Positions 12,401 through 24,339 of a stretch of DNA of 64,000 nucleotides are shown here, piece by piece. Position 1 is the stretch's first letter. Every line of letters begins with the position of its first letter. Where the stretch lies: the NCBI RefSeq assembly GCF_011745365.1, contig NW_024468909.1:4154001-4218000 (forward strand), written 5' to 3'. The stretch is from Cryphonectria parasitica EP155. Taxonomy: Eukaryota > Ascomycota > Sordariomycetes > Diaporthales > Cryphonectriaceae. A program made the translations under genes and the position numbers. The notes under the pieces were generated by a model. That model searched no databases. It was not told where the DNA came from and saw nothing but the letters and a program-made list of their open reading frames with translations.

Positions 12401-14749
12401 GACAACACAAAGACAATCGAAGCCGAGCGGCGCACGGGCTCACAAGCTGAAGCTCTCGTCAGCGTCGATGCTGGGCAAATGGTCCCATAGCCAGGCCACC
12501 AAGGCGCCGTGAGACCCGAGCGAGCCTCGATTAGAGCCTTTCCCAGAAGAAAAAGGGCCGATGGGCGAAGGAGAAGAAGGAGGACGTAATCAATGTTTCT
12601 TGCGGGAGGATTGAACCGCTCAAGCCCGAATCCTCTTAAGAATTAAGGTTTGTGGAAGTGATGCTATTCCGGTGAACAAGTTTCACGAATCGGTGCCGGT
12701 GATAAAACATGAAACAAGAGGAGTGGATGTCAGGTGCGTTTGTCACCTCGCCGGCAGGGATGCGTCCGCGAAGTCGCCCGGCCATATTCATATCATCGCA
12801 ATGACTACGCAAGTACGTGGCGGTTGTACTTTGTACACGTTAGGTTGATACTACGTAACGTACACTAAAATTGTAATGATGGAACTACGGTGGCAGTAGC
12901 AAAGGGAGCTGTATCCCGGCTCCACATCGACTGCCTCCTTCCCAGCGCCTCGGGTCCCTGTCACGTTAGACTTGCACTATTATTATTATTGTACTATAAG
13001 ATATCGAAGAAGACATATACTGCGACAATCATAATATCGCATCTTTCACCTCAACCTGCAACAATGCCACTATGAACAATTGGCACACTTCCACTTCTCT
13101 CTGGGCCGCCAGGAAGTGCGAACGACAGGCGCGTGCATGGTGAGGTTGGCTGTAAGCCCTAGGGGCAGTAACCAGTTGACCTAGCCCGTCTAGCTGAATT
13201 CAAGAATGTGTCTTGAGTGTGTGCTCAAGCATGTTTAAGGGGCTACTGCCATCACATGATGCACAAAGCTTTACCATGCAGTGCAACATGCACAAGTTCT
13301 ATCTGTATATACAATAGGAGTAAAGGGTCATACGGTGTGCCCCATCGTGACATCCGCTCCTGAGATGATGCTGTTGCTATGCTTGCAAGCATTTGGCTCA
13401 CAGACTACAGACCTAACCCAGGTAGGTTTGTGTATTGTGCATGCCCGTTCACAGCTCAAAGTACGAGTGTGCCGCCGCAGTAGGCATTGGTGAAGAGAGC
13501 GCTCTGTCTTGCAGTTTTACGTGGGCAGTGAGACTCAGTTGTCTCTCGTCATGTGGGGAGAGGCAGCCAAGAGCTGAAGTCACAGCCACACCAACGCCAC
13601 ATGTTACCCGTGCCTTCCTTCCCCTACACCCGCGACAATCCTTACCCACGCCTTCCCCTCCAACTTTATCCGGGTATGGCGTCAATCGAGCATCCCGCCG
13701 CTGAGGAAGATTCCGTCATCATAACGAGACAAGGGTGACAGAGCCAGCGGCGTTGCTATTTTGTCCCAAATTCGTGGGCGCAATCACAAGTGTGTCAACG
13801 TACAATCTGCTGTCAGCTCTCAACGTCCTCATCGCCGCCGTTCATGTGAAATGAAGCGCTACTCCTAAAGCTTCTCCCTCAAGCAATAAGAGCTGACTCG
13901 GATTAGCTCTAGGTTGAACGCGAGCCACGAGCAACATGGACACGCGCTTACATACAAATGGGAGATGGGATGCCCCTGGGCGCACAACGATGATCTCGAG
14001 GCAGCTTGCGGTCGGCGCATCTTTCGGCGTTGCCAGACATGGCACCAACACAAGAGTCCGCAGGGACTAGCCTTCGAGGGTTGTTTGATCAACCATCCTC
14101 ATGGAAATTGGCATGACGTTGACCTCTGACCGAGGCTCCCTCCCACCTCCTAACCGGACCTTCACCTATCCGAGTCTTTCGGGCCCTGCTTGACGGTCTC
14201 TCGTGCAGCGAATTACGGCACGGAAGAGCCCTGCGTCACTGGTCGTACAGCATGAGAGGGGAGGTGTCACCCCCCTCTGATCCTCTCCAAAAGCATCCTC
14301 AGGTCCGCGCTGCAAGACCCTGTTATTGGGCCCCTTGAGCCTTGTGCCTTGAGCGGCCGCACACACGAGCTGCAGGAGATAGCAACCAACCAGCAGGCCA
14401 TTGACCAATGAGCTGTAGCCACCAGCCACAAACAGGATAAGAGCTTTGGGATATGGCATCATAGTCGGGTTCTCCCTCAAGCCAACTTTCCGCTGCGAGC
14501 TCGCTTGCCTACTCGAACCCGGCTCTAGTGGCCTCCACATGTAGCGTCAATCCCTGGCACAACGCTCTCCCTCGGAGCGGCGACAATGGGAGAAACGGTA
14601 TGGCAATGCCGCTTTCTCGATGCTAAAAGATACCGGGAAAACGCAGTCTTGCATGCTGTATTGCAGGCCCTCGCGGTCTCCACCACCCATCCGAGGGAGC
14701 AGCAGTACTACCTACCAAGTGTTACGGCACCCGAGTTACATAAAAGATG

Positions 14750-14788
14750 AAAAACAAAAAAAAAAAAAAAACAAAAAAAAAAAAAAAA
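14750..14788. repeat. Poly-A rich tract
   Basis: Two long adenine runs separated by a single C, in non-coding DNA. No adjacent retroelement body or target-site duplication was recognised. Confidence 0.8.
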
Positions 14789-15380
14789 CCAGCGCCATAA
14801 ATCAAGCGTCCTTTACGCAGGTACGTCAGCTTCACGACGCTATGATATCTCCACTGTTGAGGTGGAATCTACCATCTGCGTAATAGCTGCAGCATTTTCG
14901 CATCATCTTGTCCTTGTCTCCTCTCAACATTTCGACTGCCGCTTCGACTACCGCCTTCGTTTGGTCCTCTGTCGCTGGTTGTCTGTCATCCGCTACGCCC
15001 CGTTACATTATCTTGGGCAAAACGACTCTCGCAGCCCCTGGAGCCGTAGGATCGATCCGTCCTATCTTCAGATATAGACTTGCGACTTAATCCTCGCTCC
15101 CAACACGAAATTCATCGGCAGCGAAATTTCGCTCGCTTAACCTCTTCACCAGAATTTATCTGGTGATCTGTTCAGGCTGGCTCTTATTAGACTGGTTGGT
15201 CGACAAGGCTCTCTCATATCACCACTGCAACATCTAGGGTTCGGCTCTGGTTAAGCAAGGCACCCGCTGTACTGTTCGATCCTCGGAGGCGCTATCGTCA
15301 CATCCTTCACGACTCCGCAGTTGCTCGCATGGCCAGGTCACCTCACTACTAACTTTGGAGGCCTATGAGGCAGGGCTGGG

Positions 15381-15405
15381 CAGTGCAGTGCAGTGCAGTG
15401 CAGTG
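15381..15405. repeat. (CAGTG)5 pentanucleotide repeat
   Basis: Five perfect tandem copies of CAGTG in the presumed leader or promoter region of the LRR gene. Confidence 0.95.
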
Positions 15406-16135
15406 ATATACTGCTTCGAAGCTATCTTTTCTTGTCGCGTCGACGAGGTTGAGGAATCTGTCTCAGAACGAACCTTTTCACTGCACTGGCAGTCAATTTC
15501 TCCTCTCGGTGCGGGGCTTTTCTGCACATACCCTAGCCGCAGGCATCGTCAACCTCACCTGATTATTCCCTTGCGGCTCCTCTTCGAGCAGGAGTCCATG
15601 CAGGGTGATCCGCCTCAACCGAATCTTGTCAGATCCGGCAACACGGCACTTCTCACTTTTCCCAAATCGTGAGGCGGGGATTTCTCAATCCGAAGAGGTT
15701 TCCATTTTTGGTCTGCAATCGGTTGTCAGCCACTGCAGAACAACATTCCTAAGGGTTTGCATCCGGCACGCGACCCCTTTCACCAACCTCCTCAATTCCT
15801 CCCCGCCTGCATCTCGCATATCCGCGCACGCAGCGGCCTTCCCGTCACCATTCGTCCGCCCGCGGGGCTCATTTGCCGCGTGTATCTGTCGATCCAGACA
15901 CTCGGATCAGCTGGCGACGATTCTTGTGGAACCTCCCAGTCCGACGTCGACTCCACCAGGCTGTGTTGAGCCTGATTGGCATCATTAAATTGAGCAGTCA
16001 CCACGTTCGACTGCCATCCAGCTTGAAGTGTTGCGCATTCTGTATGGGGTCATTGGTGTGAGACCCAAGCTCCAACCTCGACTATTTCACTTTGTGTTAG
16101 ACGCGGTGTCGGGAGCAGCGTTGGACTGAGTAGCC

Positions 16136-19100
16136 ATGGACCTTCTCAAATGGAAACGGCAGAGCTCCGTCCAGTCGCTGCAAGGACTGGCGGTGGATTC
16201 CCCCAGCAGCTCGAGCCCGGGAGGAAGCTCAGCGGCGAGCTCGATACATGAGAACAGGAATGCTGGATTCTTCAGCTCGGTGAAGCGAAGCCTCAGCCGG
16301 GCCTCGACTTCACGGGGGTTCAACGACGACTCGACACCGGACACCCCGGCCTCATCGAATCGAAAAGTGCTGCATAAACAGACGGGGTCATTTTCGTCCT
16401 TCGATACCTTGCCGCGGCGGAGCTCGGCCACCTCGGTCCAGAGCCGACGCCTGTCGAGAGCATACTCGCTCTCATTGAGCTCCTCCAGACTACCTATGAC
16501 GGGAATTGATTTCAAGACGGCCATCGATTGGAAGACACAGCAGGTGGAAGCTCATTGTGCCGTGGAGGCCGATCTTCGCAGCAAACCCTCCTATCTAGTA
16601 GTGACGCGGGACTACATCGTCAAGATGAGGAGTAAGGCAGAGGCGATAGCTGCCTTTCCTCAGATCGACGGCGGCCAGGAGACCCACAGCATGATGCCAC
16701 CTCCAGAACCTCTCATTGTCATTCCAGTCCACATGATGGTTTCCGTATTTGTGGCAGAAGGCTCACGGCCCTCATTTGGAATAGAGATGTGGTGGAGGTC
16801 GTCTACGTGTCGGGCAGCCTATTGCAGCGCGCAGGCTTACTTTAGTCTGCCGGAGGCGCGATCTGAGATGCTGCACATCATTGTTGCTCAGCTGAAGGCC
16901 AAGAACATTGAGTTTCCTGAAGCATCGCTCGTTCCACTGGAGGTGGAGGCGCAGATTGTGGGCATCTTCGGAAAAGAAGAGCCTGATTTCAAGACATGCA
17001 AGCCAGAGATTTTTCCTGTGGTAAGGAGGACGTCGGTCAGAGAAGACGTGTACTCGAAGGATAAGCCAAGGAAGTCTCAAGACGTGTCTTCTTGGTATCT
17101 CGCTCTGGGCAGGAATTCGTGTTACCTTGCTGAAGTGGGTCCTGGCCTCCCCGTGGATGTGAAGTATCAGACCTTTGGGCTGGTGACCTTGGACTCGTTT
17201 CGGGCCAACTGGACATTTCACGAAGAGCGCTTTGTTCTGACCTTCCGGTGAGCATGCCTTTTACTTCTTCTTCTTCCTCCCTCTCTGTAGGAGGTAAGCT
17301 CGTGAGACTCCGCTAACCTCCTAGAACAGCGAACCCTTCAAACCCGCAGTGAGACTCGAACTGGCAAGCAGGTACTATAGACAGATTGTCATCACTTTTA
17401 TGAAGGCAGATAGGTTCCTCAAGCCGTGCTGGCCAACAACAATGCAGACGATGGAGACGTTCCATATCTCTGGGCTTACCGACCCGCAGCTCTTGATCCC
17501 AGGGGATAACTACGGCGGTCTCAAGCGGACGCTGGGCGCCTTTCTCTCGGCGTACCACAGCCCGCAGGTAGAATGGGAAATCAACTGGAAGACCGACCTT
17601 GCTCCCGAGTTCCGCCTGCTTCCGCCCAAGGCGGGCGGTAACTACACCAACCTGCAGCTCTTGGCCGTCATGAGGTCGCTCCGCTACAACGGGTATTTCA
17701 ACTCCATTTCGTTCAATGGCATCGATCTCAGTGGGTTGTGGGACAGGACGGATCCAGCTGGCAGAACGCCTGTCCCCTATATAAACCGTAGCTGTGAGTT
17801 CCCCCTGTGGTTGTGACCATACGGTTCCAGACTGACACGCGTTTAGGCCTAGCACTGAGCGAGGTCGAGTTGGGCCAGATGAAGTTTGGTACGCTTTTGC
17901 ATCAAGAAATACATGCCCTTGCCTTCTGTTCGGAGACCATCCGGCAGATCGATTTTACTCGTTGTTTCACTGAACGGAATGTTCAGCGAAACATGTCGTC
18001 TTCGACGGTGACCAATCTGGGATTCCTCTTCCCCATCTTGAATCTGCTTGAGCTGGGCCTGACGAAGTGCAACCGCCTTCTGCTGAGCGGCAACTACCTG
18101 CGCTCAGCAGACATTGACGGTCTGGGTGAGCTAATTCTTTTTTTTTCTTTCTGCCTCATTCAAGCAGGTTCCTTGTTAACCATTTTGCTCTATAGTCGAA
18201 GCGTTGATGACGCAGAACGTCACGATTCAAGCTCTTGACATCTCGAACTGTGGTCTCTCTGATCTTGCACTACGAGACATTTTCGAGGTCCTGTATCATC
18301 AGGGACACTCTTTACAGTCACTCGACATATCTGGCAATCGTGGTCGTATTCATGCTTCTTTCATTGCGAACTTTTCCCAGTCTATTCAAGATCTGAGAAA
18401 GCTTAATGTTTCTGGTGTTGTAATGGGAGACATTCCTGGTCCCATCTTCTCCTTCGAGACACTCTCGCGCTTTGAGCACCTCGAGGAGCTGGATTTGTCG
18501 AAGCTCAACCTGAATGACGCGTCGCTGAACGCCCTAGAGAGATTCCTCTCGCAGAAACCACTCCCGTCAGAGCCTCAATTTTTTGACACTCAGGACAGCT
18601 CATCAGCCGCGACCTCGACGTTGCGGAAGCTCGCCCTCAACAACTGCGGTATCAACGGGCGCGAAGCCGCTCGTCTCGTGCGTGCGCTGGCCAATCACCC
18701 CAGCGCACACCTCCACCTCACCGGAAACCCACTCGACGACGGCGTGGAGGATCTCTGCCGTGCACTTTCGCTGACACCAGGCCCTGCCGGCCTGCACATT
18801 GACATGGTCGAGTTCCGCCGCGAGGAAAGCTTCGTTGCGCTGATGAAGGCTCTGGCCCTCAACAAGCACATCATCTTCCTGAGCATGGCAGGGACTGCCC
18901 CCACACCACTCGCAGATGGCCCCTGCGGGCCCGAGGTGTGCGAAGCGCTCGAGACCTTCTTCAGGGGCAATACATCAGTCAAGTACCTCGATCTCTCCGG
19001 CTACAGCGGGAAGCTGGACGAGGGGCAACTGGCGAGAGGCTTCGCCCGGTCACTACGTGGCCTGGCGCACAACAGGACTCTCACGCACCTGCGTATCCGT

Positions 19101-20255
19101 AACCAGAACCTTCACGACGATGTCGGCACGCTGGGCAGCGTCATTCGGCAGACCAACACCCTGCGCATGCTCGACTGCCAGGACAACAGCTGGAACCTGA
19201 CAAGCATCCAGTTCCTCGTGAAGAGCCTCAAGCTCAACAGCTCCATCGTCGACTTCCCCTTTCCGCATGCAGAATATGAGCGTGTCTGGTCGCGCGTGGC
19301 GGCTGACGTCAGGCGGCAGAGCGGCTCGAACAAGGCCTCTGCCACGATGCAGCAGCAGCAGCAGGACGTGCTCCGCGGCGCCCTGCTCAGGCAGGTCCAA
19401 GAGCTGCGAGAGGCGGTGGAGCGCAACCGTGGGGCGGTGGAAGGCGTTGTGCCCCTCACCATGGACTTTGGAGACTCGACTACGACGGGAGGCGAGAGCG
19501 GGTGGCCGAGTCTGCAGCTGAAAATGCCATCGAGCAACAACAGCGGCGGCGGCGGCGGCGGCGGCGGTAGTAGCAGCAGCGGCAGCAGTAGCAGCAGCAG
19601 ACGCCTCTCCAAGCCACCACCGTTCACGCATGTCCAGCAGCTCCGCAAGGCCCTCACCATTCCGCGGCCCACCCTCAGCCCAACTCGCCTACTCGACATG
19701 GACCTCGACGCTGATCTCATGGATAGCCCTGTCGACGCGCCACCGGCCTTGCCCGACCTCACACGCAGAGTCCACGAAGTCCCGGACCCCTTGACCGTAC
19801 GCTCCGACTCGCTCGACGTGAGACGTAGAGCCGAAAACGACGTCGAGAATCCATATCACATCGGTCGCGACGCAGATGCCTTGCTCCTGCTGGAGACGCC
19901 ACCGGGTGCTCTCAGCCCGAATAATGAAGACGAGGATGCTGGTCGGGGCGGAGGATTCAGTCCCACTGATCCGGATATGCCCGTCACACCGCCCGAATCA
20001 ATCCCTGGGTCAGAGGATGCCGAGTCAGAAGACATGATGGGGCATGACAAGGCCGCCTCCGAGCCAGGTTTAGTGATGAGGAGTGGCGGTGGTCGTGGCC
20101 GTGGCCGTGTCAATGAGGCGGGGGCCAGTGCGAGCGAGGTAAGGTTATCAAGCCCTACGGGCTCATTTGACATGGGCCCATACTTTGGAGGTGGGAGAGA
20201 CTTTGTGGTGAGCCGGTTCCGGGTGGGCAGCCTGGAGGCGCATGAGGAGGAGTGA
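16136..20255 (+). CDS. Large leucine-rich-repeat (RNI-like) protein with possible PH-type N-terminal region
   Basis: Four exons: 16136-17247, 17330-17793, 17847-18125 and 18196-20255. The introns are 82, 53 and 70 bp with GT..AG borders and consistent phases, giving 1304 residues. Residues 1-120 are Ser-rich and probably disordered. Residues of about 125-370 form a folded region that could be PH-like (SYLVVTRDYIVKMRSKAEAI). The middle carries many leucine-rich repeats of the RNI/CARMIL style (IQALDISNCGLSDLALRDIF, SLQSLDISGN, LEELDLSKLNLND, LRKLALNNCGI, VKYLDLSGY). The C-terminal third is low complexity, with a Gly9-Ser-rich tract coded at about 19542-19600 and many Ser/Pro/Asp segments. Similar LRR proteins of unknown function occur in filamentous ascomycetes. 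A scaffold or cortical role is only a guess. The ATG sits in a good context (GTAGCCATGG). Confidence 0.85.
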
Positions 20256-21535
20256 GTCAGTCCTTCCAAAGCAAGCTCATACTTGTGTGTGCATGGCGGA
20301 TAATGGTGTCTGGTGCCAGGATCAAGTGACCCATGAGGTTGATTGACGGTGGTTGGCGGCCTGAAGGTGGCCATTCTGTATATTTGTATTGTAAAACGAC
20401 GGGATGGGATGGGGTGTTGATGCAATGCAGCCTTAATGGGTCGGCTGCTGTTGAAGGAGATGGCATCATGTGCGGGAGAGCGTGAACGTGTGTACGATAT
20501 TACCTCCTTCCGAGGATGGATGGAGCATTCAAAGATACCCTCAGCCTTTTAGAAAAAGCTAATCTTATTTTGGAATATTATCATTACAACAATTCATTGC
20601 AGACCCTGTGCATTCAAGACGAGTCTCGGTGGCCCAAGCCCATCCATCACCACCAGCTTCGCGTGTCAGAACTCCACCACCGTGGGGTTGTTGGTGTTTC
20701 TCGCCCCTGCCTAATCGTTCAACAGGTCCTCTCCTTGTCGTCGGGGGAAATCCACTGCTCGGACATCCGGCATGGCAGCAGTATTGATCTGCAGAGGCAC
20801 TGCTGCCGACTGTGCCGAGCGTTTCCCGGTTCCGAGCTCCCATCGATCTACATATATTGATTGATCTACCCCCTACCTACAACACCACCTCAGTCTTTTT
20901 CTCGGGGTCTGTAAGAGCTTGGTGTGCCACCGAGCTGTGGAGGCACGCTGCACTGATCCACCGTGTATGCGGTGTGATACATGTAAGCAGTGATTAGGAT
21001 CGAAATGATCACCCGAAGAAGGTGGATATCTTTGTGTTTTTCGGCAGTCGAGAGGAGCGAGACTGCCTTGTTCTTTGCCCGAGGTCCGTCTTGTCGATGA
21101 TGCTAGTCGAGGATGATGAGAAGAAAGAAGAGACGCCCAGCTATATTTTATCATATATGTCCTCCCACCCGCCCTTCTTCCACTTGCAAGAAACCTCACC
21201 ACAACTCTGAGGGGGTACTTGTCACGCACGACTTTCATAAACCTTGGACGGGAGCGAAGGAGAAACTCCACAGAATACAGAGGACCGATGCTGGGGAAGA
21301 ACAAGCATCAGTATCGTACCTGCATAAGCCAAAAAAAAAAAACATGTATGGATAAGTCGGCATTGTGTGGTGCCGTTCTTCCGCGGGGTTCTGCAGGAAC
21401 GAATAGCATCACGTAGTCGGTCTCCTCTTTCTACACATACCTCGTCACGCTTACATCCGAAGGGAAACCCCCACGCTGTGCTTTTTGCAGTAAAGTATTT
21501 TGAGAGAAGAGTGGACCCTCGTTTCCTTACAGGCT

Positions 21536-21590
<55 letters not shown>

Positions 21591-22860
21591 AGGCAAGTCA
21601 AGACACTCAGACCAACACCGTAATTACATGGTAGAGAACACACCAAAAATCACAAGAAGCACGTATCCCAACAAGCCCTTGACCATTTGTTCTGTTCCCC
21701 CTTGATTCCCACGAGAATATCGTTTCACATTTTGTAATTATGTGATGCATGTGATGGATGACGCCTGGTCTGCCCGGGGGTCAGTACCACCACTTCGAGG
21801 GATCCGCAGATAACGCGTCTTGGTGGTTTGAGAAAGTGAGGCTGTGTGTGCATGCATGTGTCTGCTTGAACGGGTAGTAATTTAAAAAGTTCCTTCGGCA
21901 TTGGGAAGACGGGGGCCGGGGTTGATTGGTTGCAGGGCTGTGCGTTGCCGACTACGCAAGGTTCGTTATTATTTTGATAGTCGTGATGACGAGGCGTGGC
22001 AGAAGAGATGTAACACAAAGGGATGTGGATCGTCTCAGAAAGATTACTCTGTAGTTTTTTATTCCTCTCTCTTCTTTTTCCCTGTCAAGAGAAATAACGT
22101 GCAATACTTCAGAACATGGTATCACTACTGCATCACAAAACACTTGGAACGGGGAGGGAACAGTTTGTGTTGTTGTGGCTCGGTCACTTGGGTGACCACG
22201 AGATGAATGTGTAGAATTTCCAATGCCGATTTAGGCAATGCCTTGTAGTAGATGAAGCCATTCGGACCCCTTCCTCCTTCCCACCGACGAATCTTCTGCC
22301 TTTTTTTTCCTTGCCTTTCTAGTGAGCCCCTCTTTCTCTCTCGCTGCTTCTCTACAGTACCAAGTACTTGGATGTAGAAGAAAAATAAAAATAAAAAAAC
22401 CTCGCCCCGGCCCGATAAACCACAACGCCATGCCATGGAGGGATATAAACAATGTTTGAAAAAAATTCAAAAACCAACCAATAAGGAGGAGAAGAAGAAG
22501 AAGAGAAATGAGGCCGTTCCCCTCATGCAAATATTTGCCAAGGGGGGGTGAAATCATGAGATCGTTCACGTCTTTTTTTGTGCCTTTCTTTGTCCCCTTT
22601 CCGTCTTGTGTTTGACCGATCTCGTCATATCAAATGAAGATGCCCCGCACGCCTTGGTCTCTTTCTTGCCTTTCTTTCTCTCTGTGGGTATCGTGGTATG
22701 CGTATGTTTGTGTGTAATTGTGTGTATGCATATGTTGTCCTTTTGCATGTGTCGAGTAAAGGATGCGTGCGATACAGGCTCAACCCTCATCCGAGAATCC
22801 TATGCTGTTGTTGTTGTTGTTGTTCGATGTCGTCATTGTCGTCACCACCACAAGTTCGAA
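20256..22860. other. Convergent 3' region between the LRR and protease genes
   Basis: No supported coding region. It contains a GT run then a GA run at 21536-21585, a 12-base palindrome CCAAGTACTTGG at 22360-22371, and a GTT triplet run at about 22805-22825 just before the protease stop codon. It should include both 3' untranslated regions. Confidence 0.5.
21536..21585. repeat. Compound (GT)n(GA)n microsatellite
   Basis: About 7 GT units followed directly by about 17 GA units in non-coding DNA. Confidence 0.9.
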
Positions 22861-24339
22861 TTATATCAAGCCCATGGTCAGACCAAACCCAAAGGTCCCC
22901 ACGACAGCTGCCACCACGCACGAGGTCATTCCCACGCCCTGCAGCCTAGGCGGGGCTCCGCTCTTGAGTCCAAAGCCGCCCGTGGTAGAGGTGGCCTCGC
23001 CGATGCCTGTGGCAGACACGGCATTGGACACGCTGGTGGCGCTGGGGACGGCCTTGCTCCCCGTGCCGATCTCGACAATATGGCTGGTCGTCGTGTTGAA
23101 CTTGGTCTGGGCGAGCGAGATCTCGTTGTTGCCGAGGTCGTAGACGACGTAGGCGCTGCGGAGGAACGTGTCGCCCAGGACATTGGTGGATGTTCCGGCC
23201 GGGGCGATGCCGAACAGGCAGGCGTCCGTGCCATCAGAGAAAGTAGGCCTCTTTCCGGACGAGGTGACGACGTCGAGGACGAGCTCGTTCATGGCGACGG
23301 AGATGACGGGCTCGGAGAAGTTGAACTTGAAGACGGTGTCGTCGCTGGCCAGGGAGCAGGCCACGTAGGCGGCGCCGTCGGACGAGTCGTACTGGGCCGA
23401 GACCTGGTTGTAGATGGTCTGGACCATGGCGTCGGGCAGGTAGGTGAGGCTAGACCCGCTGTCCAGCAGCACGGGCAGGGCCTCCCCCGAGGCGACAACG
23501 GTATCGTCCATGTGCAGGCTCGTCAGGGTGATCAAGAACTCGGCGTACATGGCGCCCTCGGCCTGGACGGGCAGCGTGGCCAGCTCGCCCTCGAACTGGT
23601 CCGTGTCCACGCCGCCGAACAGAATCGAGCCCGTGTTGGCGTCGAGGTCGTTGAGCCAGAGGCTGTAGGCGTTGGAGTTGATGGCGCCTGCCGAGACCAT
23701 CTTGGCAGGGAGGTTCTCGTACGGCGACAGCTGGGCCCGCCCGACCTGCACCTCATTGACCTCGTACCCGATGCCCAGGATCCCCTGTCCACTTGTGCTC
23801 TCGTACCCGATCCCAAACTGAAAATCGTCCAGCGTTGTGCCCCCCACGGTAAGGACGTCCGTCACATAGTCGCCGCTCGCACCTGACCCGTCGACGTACG
23901 AGATATTGAACCACGACCCGACATACTCGTATGTTGACGAGTGGTTGGCGCCGTATGTCCCCGACGCGGCGCAGGGCTTCTGCGATTGGGAGCAAAAGGA
24001 GGACGAGTCTGTGTTGACCCACAGATCGCTGCTGCCCGTGTCGATGTGGAGGCGGAGAGGCTGTGCTGGGGTCCCGATCGAGGCGTTGATGAAGTAGAGG
24101 GTTTCTGCGTTTTCCAGGGTGGCTTTTACCGTCCCTCTCCTCCGCAGCTGGTCTCGCTTGAGTGGATCTGTCACTGTCTTCCTCTGCGTCTGGATGCTGA
24201 CCACCCTCGGTGCTCTTTTTGTTGTTGTTGTTGTTGTCGTCGTTGTCGTCGTCGTCCTTCCTAATCGTTGCCTTAGGTCCAACCCTTCTGCTAATGATAT
24301 TATCGTGGCCCCGACGGCCAATATTGTCGTGCATTTCAT
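22861..24339 (-). CDS. GPI-anchored aspartic protease (yapsin / OpsB type)
   Basis: A single exon of 492 residues from the ATG at 24339. This start gives a clean signal peptide (MKCTTILAVGATIISLAEG); an upstream in-frame ATG at 24534 would bury it. A polythreonine run at residues 29-40 and a basic propeptide with KR sites come before the mature enzyme. Both catalytic aspartates of a pepsin-fold protease are present: DTGSSDLWVNT at 100 and DSGSSLTYLPD at 293. A cysteine pair (CSQSQKPC) follows the first active site, as in yapsins. The C-terminus is Ser/Thr/Gly-rich and ends in a hydrophobic tail (SCVVAAVVGTFGFGLTMGLI), as expected for GPI-anchor addition. The enzyme probably acts at the plasma membrane or wall, processing secreted or wall proteins after basic residues. 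Family assignment is firm; the exact orthologue (OpsB or another yapsin) is not certain. Confidence 0.93.
   Translation of the reverse strand: MKCTTILAVGATIISLAEGLDLRQRLGRTTTTTTTTTTTTKRAPRVVSIQTQRKTVTDPLKRDQLRRRGTVKATLENAETLYFINASIGTPAQPLRLHIDTGSSDLWVNTDSSSFCSQSQKPCAASGTYGANHSSTYEYVGSWFNISYVDGSGASGDYVTDVLTVGGTTLDDFQFGIGYESTSGQGILGIGYEVNEVQVGRAQLSPYENLPAKMVSAGAINSNAYSLWLNDLDANTGSILFGGVDTDQFEGELATLPVQAEGAMYAEFLITLTSLHMDDTVVASGEALPVLLDSGSSLTYLPDAMVQTIYNQVSAQYDSSDGAAYVACSLASDDTVFKFNFSEPVISVAMNELVLDVVTSSGKRPTFSDGTDACLFGIAPAGTSTNVLGDTFLRSAYVVYDLGNNEISLAQTKFNTTTSHIVEIGTGSKAVPSATSVSNAVSATGIGEATSTTGGFGLKSGAPPRLQGVGMTSCVVAAVVGTFGFGLTMGLI
24202..24262 (-). repeat. GTT/GTC triplet run coding for polythreonine
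   Basis: The plus strand reads (GTT)n then mixed GTC/GTT units; on the minus strand these are ACA/ACC/ACG threonine and neighbouring codons after the protease signal peptide. The mixed codons suggest an older tract than a fresh slippage repeat. Confidence 0.75.

Larger units (their letters stand above)
9406..16135. other. Long gene-free divergent intergenic region (6.7 kb)
   Basis: No coding region is supported between the divergently transcribed MAPKKK and LRR genes. The part next to the kinase (9406-9480) is rich in GTG/GGT triplets. An A-rich run lies at about 14750-14788, and five copies of CAGTG at 15381-15405. From about 14880 to 16135 the plus strand is pyrimidine-rich, which fits a long 5' leader of the LRR gene. 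Short open frames here show no domain. Untranslated regions, promoters or non-coding transcripts are possible but not visible from sequence. Confidence 0.5.

Noticed and set aside
14500..14540. GGTTCGA-like element on the minus strand, checked as a tRNA B box
   Set aside because: The flanking bases do not form a T-arm and no A box or acceptor stem could be built.
22606..23886. Long plus-strand open frame over the protease
   Set aside because: It is the antisense shadow of the aspartic protease, whose minus-strand frame carries both catalytic motifs.
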